Origin: Deroplatys truncata
Taxonomy: Eukaryota; Arthropoda; Insecta; Mantodea; Mantidae
Direction of reading: 5' to 3'
Assembly: GCA_030765065.1 (NCBI GenBank)
Contig: CM060985.1
Span: 175,213,596 to 175,277,595 of the forward strand
DNA length: 64,000 bases
The notes beneath the pieces were generated by a model. That model was not told where the DNA came from, did not search any database, and was given only the letters and a program-made list of their open reading frames with translations. Each line of letters begins with the position of its first letter. Position 1 is the first letter of the stretch. Positions 22,690-31,926 of the stretch are shown piece after piece. The translations under genes and the position numbers were made by a program.

Positions 22690-23350
22690 TAAAATATCAG
22701 AGTGTTGAGGATTCCGTATCCAAGTACGACAATGAACAATCTCTGCTGGGACATTCCATCACTCGATGTGGAAGTGAATCTGCGGTGTTACAAACTGGGC
22801 AGTTGTGGGAAATAGCCATCAGATGGCGATAGAGTTTGTCTGCCGTTGGAAGCATTTCATTTACAATCTTATACGTTACTGCCATCCATTCGGAGTTAAT
22901 CTGTGGAAGGTTAAAACATCTCCAACTGCGCTTCCAGTTGCGAGTATTTCACCAGGGATAATAGTAGCAGCTCGAGTAAGAAGGCCGTAAATATTCTTCA
23001 AGTGCGAAAGTCACCGTTCTTAACTTTCCCCGGTGGTAAGTTGTCCAAAGCCTGATAAACTTCACGTAACATTTGTCATGTTCGTCCCGATTAAAAAACG
23101 ATGTGTATTGTCGTTGTAGCATGGTGTCCACAGGGTCGTCCTGGTTCTTCAGGGCAAGCAAGAGCATTTTAAGCATCAAGGCCTGAGACTGACGAGCCAC
23201 CTCTAGTAATCCCCAGCCGCCTTGGCCCTTAGGGAGACGTACCTGAGTACGCGCAATTCGATAGAGCTTTCCTGTCCAGATAAAATAACCTTTTGTGGGT
23301 TGGAGAACATATGCAAGGAACCAAATTCTGCTGAGCGCAAAGCTATTACA
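22690..23350 (-). mobile_element. LINE C-terminal fragment with zf-RVT-like motif
   Basis: The minus strand reads KGYFIWTGKLYRIARTQVRL, PKGQGGWGLLEVARQSQALM, LKMLLLALKNQDDP and, after a break, YKIVNEMLPTADKLYRHLMA then NCPVCNTADSLPHRVMEC. The Cys-Cys-His-Cys pattern is like the zinc-binding region after the reverse transcriptase of L1/Tx1-type LINEs. It is 5'-truncated and broken by stops. Confidence 0.65.
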
Positions 23351-23354
23351 GAAC

Positions 23355-23510
23355 CACAATTTGGTATTTAAGCTCAGTACCTTCCAAAGATGCGACACAA
23401 AATTTTCAAGAAAATCCCCCATCCTAGACTACCATCTACATGGAAGAATTTTTGAAAATTTTGATTTTCTAAAAAATGGCTCAAACGATTTTGATTAACT
23501 CTCATGACGT
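23355..23510 (-). repeat. Dominant repeat fragment
   Basis: Matches the middle block only (ttccaaagatgcgacac to aacgattttgattaa). Confidence 0.7.
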
Positions 23511-23611
23511 GTGGGCTACAACGTATTCAGTTAATAAGAGCTGCCTTATGTAATGATAATTTGACTAATGTCCAGTAAGGTTATACAACTGAATATTAAT
23601 ATCTGCATATA

Positions 23612-23780
23612 TACAGGATGATGCAGGACGTCTGGAACAAACTTTGTGCAATGATAGGTCTCGAAAAGAGGATCACTTTTTGTTAGACAAACGATGTCGA
23701 CTGATCTGTTGCTTAGAAGCCATATGACTGACAGACACGACCCAGAGATTATATATACTCATTTATTGCTTTAAGAACAA
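23612..23780 (+). other. Possible transposon end, unassigned
   Basis: acaggatgatgcaggacgtc with the following gaaaagaggatcac resembles the left end of an arthropod DNA transposon. No partner end was found. Confidence 0.25.
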
Positions 23781-23794
23781 TGCAAATTAAATGA

Positions 23795-24511
23795 AAAATC
23801 CGATGTGTTACAATCACAAGACTTTTTCTGGCCTCTATGATTTATTAGTCGGTATAGAAACTATTCTTACAACTAAATGTCGACAGGAATTTACAAGAAT
23901 GACAAAGTATTGAAACAGTTGAACCATTAATAACGGATATCTTGGAATTGGCTAATGCCACAGGAAAAGTCATTTACAATAAATTGTGTGCTTTAAAGAG
24001 ATCTACATTTTTGTGAAGTGCATTTTTGTCTGTCGTTTAACGTTTACCAGTTATACAACATTATACAAAATTGCTTCAAAAGAAAGATGACTTCACAGGG
24101 TATTCCCAGAAAATTCAAGGTAGATATACATTTTATTTTCATGTAAATATCTTTAATATGTGGTATTTTAATAAAAATCGTTTCAGCCATTTTTAGAAAG
24201 TCGAGAATTTTTAAAAACGTTCAAGTAAAGTGTAGTTTGCGTTGGGGAGGTTTTCTTCAAAATTTTCGTGTCGCATCCTTGGAAGGTCTTGAACTTATAC
24301 ACCAAGTTTTGTATTTAACCGACTTTTCATTTTAGCATTGCTGTTCAGCCACACATGAACACAAAAAACATGGACCTTTTTCTAAAAATGTATGTTTTCG
24401 GTACGGGAGGCTTAGAACATATATTTCCGGTGAAATCTCGACATTTAATTTTTGAATGGAATACAATACTTCCTCTACTTGCTGCAAGTACGTGGTAGAG
24501 AAAGTAAAAAC
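23795..24511 (+). repeat. Dominant repeat, subtype B, near full length
   Basis: It starts ccgatgtgttacaatcac, carries subtype B internal blocks and ends acgtggtagagaaagtaaaa. It lacks the long CA microsatellite. Confidence 0.8.
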
Positions 24512-24519
24512 TAATTCAG

Positions 24520-24860
24520 ATAGGGCCTTCAAGGTATCCACCTTCGGCCGCAATTCATTCACAACACCGTCGTTCCATTGACTTTTGAACTCTCTCCAAC
24601 ATGTGCAGTCAAAGACACAAGGTATGTGCACAACAAGTTCTTCCTTGGTGTCCGCAGGGGTGGCTACACGTCATTCTTCGCATCCCCCCAAAAGTAAGTA
24701 GTCAAATGGCGTTAAGTTGGTTATTGTGCTGGCCTGCAACAGGTCATCCTCTCCCTATCCACTTCTCCCTGTAGTGTTGTTAAGAACTTCTCTTAAGCTT
24801 GGCTAAAGTGGGGCGGAGCCCCGTCATGTTGGCACAATATTCTTTATGAGCAGTGGCAGT
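24520..24860 (-). pseudogene. Transposase C-terminal fragment, mariner superfamily
   Basis: The reverse strand reads QHDGAPPHFSQA (second catalytic Asp region), then LTPFDYLLLGGCEE where relatives have SPDLTPLDFFLWG, then a continuous frame KEELVVHIPCVFDCTCWREF and onwards to KALSE. This is the DUF4817-like mariner group. The N-terminal two thirds are absent and no terminal repeats were seen. Confidence 0.55.
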
Positions 24861-25657
24861 GATTGAAAGACCCCAAGGTACACAACTCTATTTAAACATG
24901 GCGACAACTCAGATGGTAAGACAGAAGCAACTGTATATGCAGTAATGTGCTCAAATGGGTACGCAACTCGTGGAACAGAGCGTCAAAGGACATGGGTTAA
25001 TGCTCAATCATGTGGCTTCTTAACGTATCAGCCAATATCGGTTGTTAGACAAAATATAATTCTGTTTGTGGGATTTATCACTTCACAGAGTTTGTTGCAG
25101 AGGTCTTGAATCATTCTGTAGTATTATTTTGAAGAAATAAGTTTACTGTTATTTTATTTTGTAGTATATAAATGTAATTACAATTGGTCATATTTTAAGT
25201 ACCATATCACAGAAGATGAAGTAAAGCTAAACACTGCAATTAATGGAATGCACAAAATTCTGGTAGCTGTTTCACATCTCCTTAACCTGGTACAGTGAGA
25301 TATCATGAGTTAGTACAGGCCTCTGGTAATGTGCCATTTATTTTACGGCAAACCACTTGCATCAGATTCCTGAGCGCATCATCCTGGTCTTGCTGATCAA
25401 ATTTCTGTAACAGATAATTGATTTTACAGTTACTGCTTGCATTTATAACTGTAGAAACATCAGAGAGTTATATAACATGAATGAACTACACACAATTATA
25501 AAGAAAGAAAGTTTGTGTTTGTTTCTTTGTGTATGCATGGTAATCTCAAAATCCACTCAACCATTTTGATAATTCTTTCACCATTGAAAATCCAATTGTT
25601 GCAATAAAACACTTTCTCATTCTTTTCATAAATTACTAAAATATTAAAAAGGATTTA
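24861..25657. other. Gap: no gene seen
   Basis: AT-rich non-coding sequence up to the TTAA-flanked element; no supported feature. Confidence 0.4.
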
Positions 25658-26693
25658 TTAAGGGGACAAGGTACTCTGAAATGGTCAAAACTCACATGTT
25701 TGGTTTTAGGCACTAATAAAATCCCTATTATTTCCAGTTTCAGAAAAAATATACCTTTTGGGGGTTAAGAGATTTTTAAAACATTTAAATACTATTTAAA
25801 TGTTAGTCTATATTCCTTTAAAGCTGTCATGCAATGCTCCTTTTTAGAACATTTTTGTATCCTTCAACAACGAACGACTATATCATGCCCAGCGAGTAGT
25901 TCAGAAATTAACAAAAGAGGCCAGGACCAAGAGAAGGCGATCAGAAAAGCTGGAGCAATCCAGGAATAAAGGTGCAGATGATTATGACCCTGGAATGTAG
26001 TGAAGTTGACAGAACTTTGATGTACAAACTTTAAATTCAGTTTTCTCAAACCTACATTTTTGGATACTTATGTACCTTTTTATCAGAAAGTATGAGAGGT
26101 AGAGAGCTAAAATTTTCAGTACATGTATACAACACATAGTTAAACTTTCTGAACCACAATCATAATTTTATAATGTATATTAGTGATATTAAGAAAGCAA
26201 CAAAATTACAATTTTTCCACAGTTTCACTTTTCTGAGTATGCAAATAACTTTTTTCAATTTCTAGTGAACAGATATGCATAACTAGATAGATATGTATTT
26301 GCTTTAAATACATAATAAGTGCATATTTCAATTTACAAACTTCACAGAGTTGCTGGTTTCCTAGGGCCCATATCCTCCAACACTGTGGTTACCGAGTCAA
26401 TGTGCCCTATTGACTGAAAACTGAATATTTATTAACATTTGTCATTTATATAAATTAGTTACAATTCAGTACTTACTTAAATATGTAAACCTACATACTA
26501 CTCTTAACATAAGCTTTTCTGTCTTTCCTTGAGTTGCTGTGCTTCAAAGGGCTCCTAGCTCAAACACCGTGGTTATCGAGCTATTGAGACTTTTTTTACA
26601 AATTTTCTTTTCGGTATTCTATATTTCTTCTTATTCCTTATTCCTATATTTCCTCAGCCATCTCTTTCTGACTAAACCTAAATATTTTCCTAC

Positions 26694-26705
26694 TTCTAAT
26701 ATTTT
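26694..26705 (+). repeat. Candidate target duplication, left
   Basis: TTCTAATATTTT occurs here and at 29907-29918, bracketing both Penelope-like arms. Five bases (TTCTA) could also belong to the right arm itself. Confidence 0.5.
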
Positions 26706-26784
26706 TTTTATAATAAACCAGAAGTATTGTTTATTGTGATGTTGTGTAGAATTTAAAGTTTGAGTTGGAAAATGTTGATTCACA

Positions 26785-27579
26785 TCACATACATGCGCTA
26801 GTTGTTATCGTAGGAGCGCTTTCAAGAGATTTGTTTCTTCCATCTTCAGCTGAGACCCAACTAACTGGATCTCCCTCACCCCTCATCCCAAGAAATGTTA
26901 CATTGGACGTTATTTCTGCTCTCTGTTGAGAAAAATTGGAACCTGGTGATATTGCTGCCCTCTGTGTTGTCGGTTGGTCATTCATCATACTTCTTTCTTC
27001 TATCTTGTGATCTAATTGGTCTGCATTCTGTTGAGGAGACTTGGAAACAATTAATCTTGAATTTGTTGCCATCTGTGGAGAACATTGGGAACTTCTATTT
27101 TCTCTCTTGTTACTTGAATGGATCAACTGCATTAAGTGGTCTGTCGGTGGTATTTCAAAATTCAAAGCATTCTTAATGTTGAAATGGATGAAGATCTTTT
27201 CCCATATTTCCAAATGTGAAGGTATCTGAATGAATTTAAGTAGTTTTATCTCTTGTCCAATTTCATGATTACTATTCCAAAAGTGATTAGCTACTGCTGA
27301 TCTGTCTGTTTGTTTCAGTTTTATATTTCTTTGATGTTCACTTAATCTTATTTTTAAATTTCTTTTAGTTCTTCCTATATATAAGCCTTGACAGTCCTGA
27401 CATGGAATCTGGTAAATTCCTGATTTTTTTAAATTGTCAGTTGTATTACTCAAAGGTGTGTTCAACATGTTTTTTAAACTGAAAGCATTCTGAGGTGCTA
27501 ATTGAATCTGGTATTTTCTAAACAATTTTTCAAAAGTTTTAAACATTACTGGATGATATGTGAACCTCTTATATATCAC
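26785..27579 (-). CDS. Penelope-like GIY-YIG endonuclease frame
   Basis: In Penelope-like elements a GIY-YIG nuclease at the C-terminus of the single protein cuts target DNA for priming. The motif SGIYQIPCQDC..GLYIGRTK gives both halves (GIY, YIG), followed by NLKIRLSEHQRN with the Arg and the CxxC-like pair typical of the group. The upstream part (RFTYHPVMFKTFEKLFRKYQ) is the linker from the polymerase. The tail after about residue 150 is Ser/Gln/Asn-rich and low in structure. The frame lies 11 bp beyond the stop of the polymerase frame and in another phase, so it was once one protein. The plus-strand arm carries the same arrangement. Confidence 0.9.
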   Translation of the reverse strand: MIYKRFTYHPVMFKTFEKLFRKYQIQLAPQNAFSLKNMLNTPLSNTTDNLKKSGIYQIPCQDCQGLYIGRTKRNLKIRLSEHQRNIKLKQTDRSAVANHFWNSNHEIGQEIKLLKFIQIPSHLEIWEKIFIHFNIKNALNFEIPPTDHLMQLIHSSNKRENRSSQCSPQMATNSRLIVSKSPQQNADQLDHKIEERSMMNDQPTTQRAAISPGSNFSQQRAEITSNVTFLGMRGEGDPVSWVSAEDGRNKSLESAPTITTSACM

Positions 27580-27590
27580 ATCCTTTTTAT

Positions 27591-28607
27591 TTAGGTTTTG
27601 TAAAGTGCTAATACTATGTAAGTTTTGTTTCTTTTGTATTTAGTAAGTAGGTTATTAATAAGTTGAGGTTTAAAACCATTTTCCATGGCTACATTCTTTA
27701 TGTAATTTAATTCCATGATATACTCTTCTTTTTCCAAAGGTACTCTAATCAATCTATGAATGAGACTTCTGAAAAGAGCATGTTGATGTGATACAGGGTT
27801 GTAGAAATTATTTTTAATATAATTATCCACATGCGTTGGTTTCCTATAAATGCCAAATTTAAGATAGTTTTCTTTTCTTTTTACAGGTATATCCAGGAAT
27901 GGTAGTGAATTATTAGTTTCAATTTCCATGGTAAATTTAATATGTATATCTTGTTCATTCAAAATATCCAGTGATGAATTCAAACAATCTTGAGGTACCA
28001 CTGTGAAAATGTCATCTACATATCTATGCCATATCTTAAAAATATGTGGATGTGAAGAGGTGACAGTTTTTTCCAAAGAGCTCATATAGAGGTCAGCCAG
28101 TAAAGGAGATAAAGGATTACCCATTGCTAAGCCATGTGTCTGCTTGTAAAAGTTCTTATTGAAAGAAAAATAATTTTGATTGATACAACTGATTGTAAGT
28201 GTAATCATCTCTTGGATGTAATTGTCATATAAATTAAGTGATTCCAACCAATTTCTTAACAATTCTGGTATATTATCTGTAGGTACATTTGTAAAAAGGG
28301 ATGTAACATCAAAGGATACCAACATATCCTCTTTATTAATTGTATAATTCTGAATATGATTAATTAATTCTGTTGAATGTTTAATAGTTAATGACGGGAA
28401 CTTTTCCAAAGATGTGTATTCCTTTGTTAGCCATTTAGCCAAATTATAGCTGGGTGAGCCTATGTTATTAATTATAGGTCTCATACTATTATCTGTTTTG
28501 TGAGTTTTTGGCAAGCAATATATTTTTGACAAGGTTGGATTGTTAGTTTTGAGCTGTCGTTTCTGCTCAGTTGAAAATATAGTTGCATTGGATATCACTT
28601 GGTTCAC
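27591..28607 (-). CDS. Penelope-like reverse transcriptase, 5'-truncated
   Basis: The polymerase copies element RNA. The 338-residue frame shows SKIYCLPKTHKTDNSMRPI, then SFDVTSLFTNVPTD (first catalytic Asp), QTHGLAMGNPLSPLLADLYM (motif B) and RYVDDIFTVV (catalytic Asp pair), then LPFLDIPVKR and IYRKPTHVDNYI. These are the standard Penelope-like blocks in order. The first codon is GTG in an open frame that reaches an upstream stop, so the N-terminus is lost. A frameshift just before YKT-stop separates it from the endonuclease. It looks young, with otherwise open coding text. Confidence 0.9.
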   Translation of the reverse strand: MNQVISNATIFSTEQKRQLKTNNPTLSKIYCLPKTHKTDNSMRPIINNIGSPSYNLAKWLTKEYTSLEKFPSLTIKHSTELINHIQNYTINKEDMLVSFDVTSLFTNVPTDNIPELLRNWLESLNLYDNYIQEMITLTISCINQNYFSFNKNFYKQTHGLAMGNPLSPLLADLYMSSLEKTVTSSHPHIFKIWHRYVDDIFTVVPQDCLNSSLDILNEQDIHIKFTMEIETNNSLPFLDIPVKRKENYLKFGIYRKPTHVDNYIKNNFYNPVSHQHALFRSLIHRLIRVPLEKEEYIMELNYIKNVAMENGFKPQLINNLLTKYKRNKTYIVLALYKT

Positions 28608-28639
28608 CTGTTTTATGCAAGATGTAGATTATGATTATG

Positions 28640-29067
28640 TAAATGACATTTTCACAGTGGTACCTCAAGATTGTTTGAATTCATCACTGGATATTTTGAA
28701 TGAACAAGATATACATATTAAATTTACCATGGAAATTGAAACTAATAATTCACTACCATTCCTGGATATACCTGTAAAAAGAAAAGAAAACTATCTTAAA
28801 TTTGGCACTTATAGGAAACCAACACATGTGGATAATTATATTAAAAATAATTTCTACAACCCTGTATCACATCAACATGCTCTTTTCAGAAGTCTCATTC
28901 ATAGATTGATTAGAGTACCTTTGGAAAAAGAAGAGTATATCATGGAATTAAATTACATAAAGAATGTAGCCATGGAAAATGGTTTTAAACCTCAACTTAT
29001 TAATAACCTACTTACTAAATACAAAAGAAACAAAACTTACATAGTATTAGCACTTTACAAAACCTAA
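28640..29067 (+). pseudogene. Reverse transcriptase C-terminal piece (plus arm)
   Basis: It begins at VNDIFTVVPQDCLNSS, so the polymerase fingers and palm motifs A and B are absent and the catalytic pair reads ND. It continues through IYRKP-equivalent text (GTYRKPTHVDNY) to the same LALYKT-stop as the minus arm. It cannot encode a working polymerase. Confidence 0.88.
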
Positions 29068-29078
29068 ATAAAAAGGAT

Positions 29079-29873
29079 GTGATATATAAGAGGTTCACAT
29101 ATCATCCAGTAATGTTTAAAACTTTTGAAAAATTGTTTAGAAAATACCAGATTCAATTAGCACCTCAGAATGCTTTCAGTTTAAAAAACATGTTGAACAC
29201 ACCTTTGAGTAATACAACTGACAATTTAAAAAAATCAGGAATTTACCAGATTCCATGTCAGGACTGTCAAGGCTTATATATAGGAAGAACTAAAAGAAAT
29301 TTAAAAATAAGATTAAGTGAACATCAAAGAAATATAAAACTGAAACAAACAGACAGATCAGCAGTAGCTAATCACTTTTGGAATAGTAATCATGAAATTG
29401 GACAAGAGATAAAACTACTTAAATTCATTCAGATACCTTCACATTTGGAAATATGGGAAAAGATCTTCATCCATTTCAACATTAAGAATGCTTTGAATTT
29501 TGAAATACCACCGACAGACCACTTAATGCAGTTGATCCATTCAAGTAACAAGAGAGAAAATAGAAGTTCCCAATGTTCTCCACAGATGGCAACAAATTCA
29601 AGATTAATTGTTTCCAAGTCTCCTCAACAGAATGCAGACCAATTAGATCACAAGATAGAAGAAAGAAGTATGATGAATGACCAACCGACAACACAGAGGG
29701 CAGCAATATCACCAGGTTCCAATTTTTCTCAACAGAGAGCAGAAATAACGTCCAATGAAACATTTCTTGGGATGAGGGGTGAGGGAGATCCAGTTAGTTG
29801 GGTCTCAGCTGAAGATGGGAGAAACAAATCTCTCGAAAGCGCTCCTACGATAACAACTAGCGCATGTATGTGA
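29079..29873 (+). CDS. GIY-YIG endonuclease frame (plus arm)
   Basis: 264 residues, matching 26785-27579 except for a Val to Glu change in SNxTFLGMRG. SGIYQIPCQDC and GLYIGRTKR are intact. It has no polymerase in front, so it is likely silent unless read from a nearby promoter. Confidence 0.85.
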   Translation: MIYKRFTYHPVMFKTFEKLFRKYQIQLAPQNAFSLKNMLNTPLSNTTDNLKKSGIYQIPCQDCQGLYIGRTKRNLKIRLSEHQRNIKLKQTDRSAVANHFWNSNHEIGQEIKLLKFIQIPSHLEIWEKIFIHFNIKNALNFEIPPTDHLMQLIHSSNKRENRSSQCSPQMATNSRLIVSKSPQQNADQLDHKIEERSMMNDQPTTQRAAISPGSNFSQQRAEITSNETFLGMRGEGDPVSWVSAEDGRNKSLESAPTITTSACM

Positions 29874-29906
29874 TGTGAATCAACATTTTCCAACTCAAAC
29901 TTTAAA

Positions 29907-29918
29907 TTCTAATATTTT
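29907..29918 (+). repeat. Candidate target duplication, right
   Basis: TTCTAATATTTT, identical to 26694-26705. Confidence 0.5.
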
Positions 29919-30511
29919 ACCCTTACATTTGACACCCAGCATCTTTCTACATATAATTTCAATAGGTAAATTGGACCATTTCTTCTTTTGTCATTTTTCC
30001 CTCGAATCCTTAGTTCCTTCACATTCTAAAATTAAATGCCAATAATTATTATACTTTTTATTACATAAAAGACACTTTCCTTGGATCTCTCTTTTTCCTA
30101 AGCCTTTTAGCATCACCACTCTTGTCCTCGCCCATGCAAGGCCTTCTCGTGCTGATCTGTCACATATATCGACATATTATACATAACTAAATAATTGAGG
30201 TTCAGAAGATAGCTGATTATATTGAGAATAAGTATGCAAAAGTGTGATTCTGTATTGCAAGTAGTATCAGCGAAAAAGGTACATGAATTCACATGTTTTA
30301 AAAGCAAATTTTATTATTTTTCTGCAGAAAGAAATCACCTTTACGGACTGAACTATATAAGGTACCAACACAACCACTTAAAATAATTTTCATGGCTTAT
30401 AGAATAATTAACACAAATTTCAGAAAAAACTATTGAGAACTTTAAGAGCAATTGTAATTTAACACACTTAAGGTGTAATTTCAATCTGTTCAGATTACCT
30501 TGTCCCCTTAA

Positions 30512-31926
30512 GCCCTTATACTTGAAGACTATCACATTGCAGTTATAAAATAACATGCTTACGAAGAGCGCCTTGACTTTTAGTTGAGGATGCCATGGAG
30601 CAGAAAAATTGTTGTGTTGCTCAATAGAATATAAATAGTTAGCTGCCTTCCGCAGAGTATAAAAACAAAAGCGGTCACATTTTATTTCAAGGGTAGATAG
30701 CCATGATGCAACACTTCAACAAACAAAAGACAGAGTTCAAAAAGCAACAATCGATCCTGTGTTATATTTGTTTCTTTAACTGCCATTTATCAAATGCTGC
30801 CGATGTGTGTGTGTGTGTGTAATGAAACATGTCAAAACCTCTGAGTAACTTCTAAAGTGGTGTGCACTGAAGCTTCTGGATGACAAAATCTTCTAATAAC
30901 CTCATGTATGAGAGTTTTATTTCCTTTGTATTTATATTGTAATCACAATCGTTAGCAGGGGATCAAAATAATTGAATCAACAGTGAAAACTGCTAACATT
31001 AAAAGTCAGTGAACCACATTTTATGATTAATAACTGAGAATAGTATTTTTCTCGATGGTCACAGACTATGTATTTTCCAAAACTTGTGGCTTGGGAGTGC
31101 GGACGTTTATTTGTTGTATATGTTAAGGGTTTCTGCATTGTGTGAAAATGATGTAGCTTTTGTTAGTAAATAACTATGGGACTAAAAAGAAGGGGTAATC
31201 TTGCTATCAGCATCTCGCTAGCCTACGTCACCGTACGCTGCCACCTTTACGAATGGAAAGTTGCTGAAATTACGCGAGAAGTTATAGGTATTACGGAATA
31301 CGAGTGTTGTCGTCGATACATAGGCCATGCCGCCGAGAGGAAGAAGGCGGGAAAAGCCATGTTCATGTCCACATAACCTCGCGCAATTCCGCGATCGGTA
31401 AATAACCTTAAAATGTGAATACATTTCGTAAGGGGGGTTGCGTTACTACTGATGAAATAAACTTAAGGTTATCCATGTAGCACTATTATTAAATCATAAC
31501 CTCACGCTGGATCCCGCGGTCGCGGTTTCTGCATTTCTGCATTACTTTGGCCTTCATTGGAAACGTTAATAAAAGCTAAAGTAAAGTGAATAAATTGCCT
31601 TAGGAGTGGTTGTTGTCTGCTCTATGGCTGGTGCCCACCTGCCCCCCGTTTTAGGTGTTTTACTTTCATAGTAAAATTATGGTGTGAAGACAAGAAACGT
31701 GGGCATCTTGTCGCTGTCGCACATGCGCAATGGAAACGGCCAACCTAAATCAGGAGTGAAATCCGCGAAATAATCTTACTTTCCGTGTTCTTTTGCCGCT
31801 GATATAAACACAATGCATTATTATTAGCAATGCATTAAAGGAAACAAAATGGCTTGGGGAGGATGTGAAAATACAATATACACGGTAGTGAGAGGGAAAT
31901 TAGGTGTGGAGAACATACAGCTATAT
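30512..31926. other. Gap: mostly unassigned, with one dispersed repeat
   Basis: Non-coding sequence after the TTAA element. A block at about 30985-31185 (cacattttatgattaataac to taaataactatgggactaaa) recurs at 43378-43585. A short (TG)n lies near 30805. The small open frame after 31176 is unrecognised. Confidence 0.4.
30985..31185 (+). repeat. Dispersed repeat, copy 1 of 2
   Basis: Shares with 43378-43585 the blocks gtggcttgggagtgcgga, gttctgcatt-like and aaataactatgggactaaa in the same order and strand. Class unknown. Confidence 0.6.

Larger units (their letters stand above)
26706..28636 (-). mobile_element. Penelope-like element, minus-strand arm plus unique RT part
   Basis: The order on the minus strand is reverse transcriptase, GIY-YIG endonuclease, short 3' region and an A-rich tail (reverse of ttttttttataataaa at 26702). 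The part 26749-28022 forms a near-perfect inverted repeat with 28637-29910. The 5' end is truncated: the frame runs back into a stop near 28630 with no ATG. Confidence 0.88.
28637..29906 (+). mobile_element. Penelope-like element, truncated plus-strand arm
   Basis: An inverted copy of 26749-28022 of equal length (about 1.27 kb) that begins abruptly inside the YVDD box and ends at the candidate target duplication. Only isolated differences were seen on reading: YVND for YVDD, GTYRKP for GIYRKP and SNETF for SNVTF. Confidence 0.88.
25658..30511 (+). mobile_element. TTAA-flanked element hosting a Penelope-like dimer
   Basis: The ends are TTAAGGGGACAAGGTA at 25658 and its exact inverse ending at 30511, so the 16 bp are perfectly inverted with TTAA at both borders. 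Removing the Penelope-like insert leaves about 1.6 kb of AT-rich DNA without a recognisable transposase. A pair of related blocks (cactgtggttaccgag near 26380, caccgtggttatcgag near 26565) lies in the left arm. TTAA suggests piggyBac-type mobilisation, but the GGGG start is atypical. Confidence 0.6.

Noticed and set aside
26895-27229. Plus-strand frames such as METINLEFVAICGEHWEL
   Set aside because: Antisense shadows of the GIY-YIG frame; the same shadows appear inverted at 29429-29763.
31176-31376. Small gene starting MGLKRRGNLAISISL
   Set aside because: Its start lies in a dispersed repeat (30985-31185) shared with 43378-43585, where the frame is not kept, and no family was recognised.
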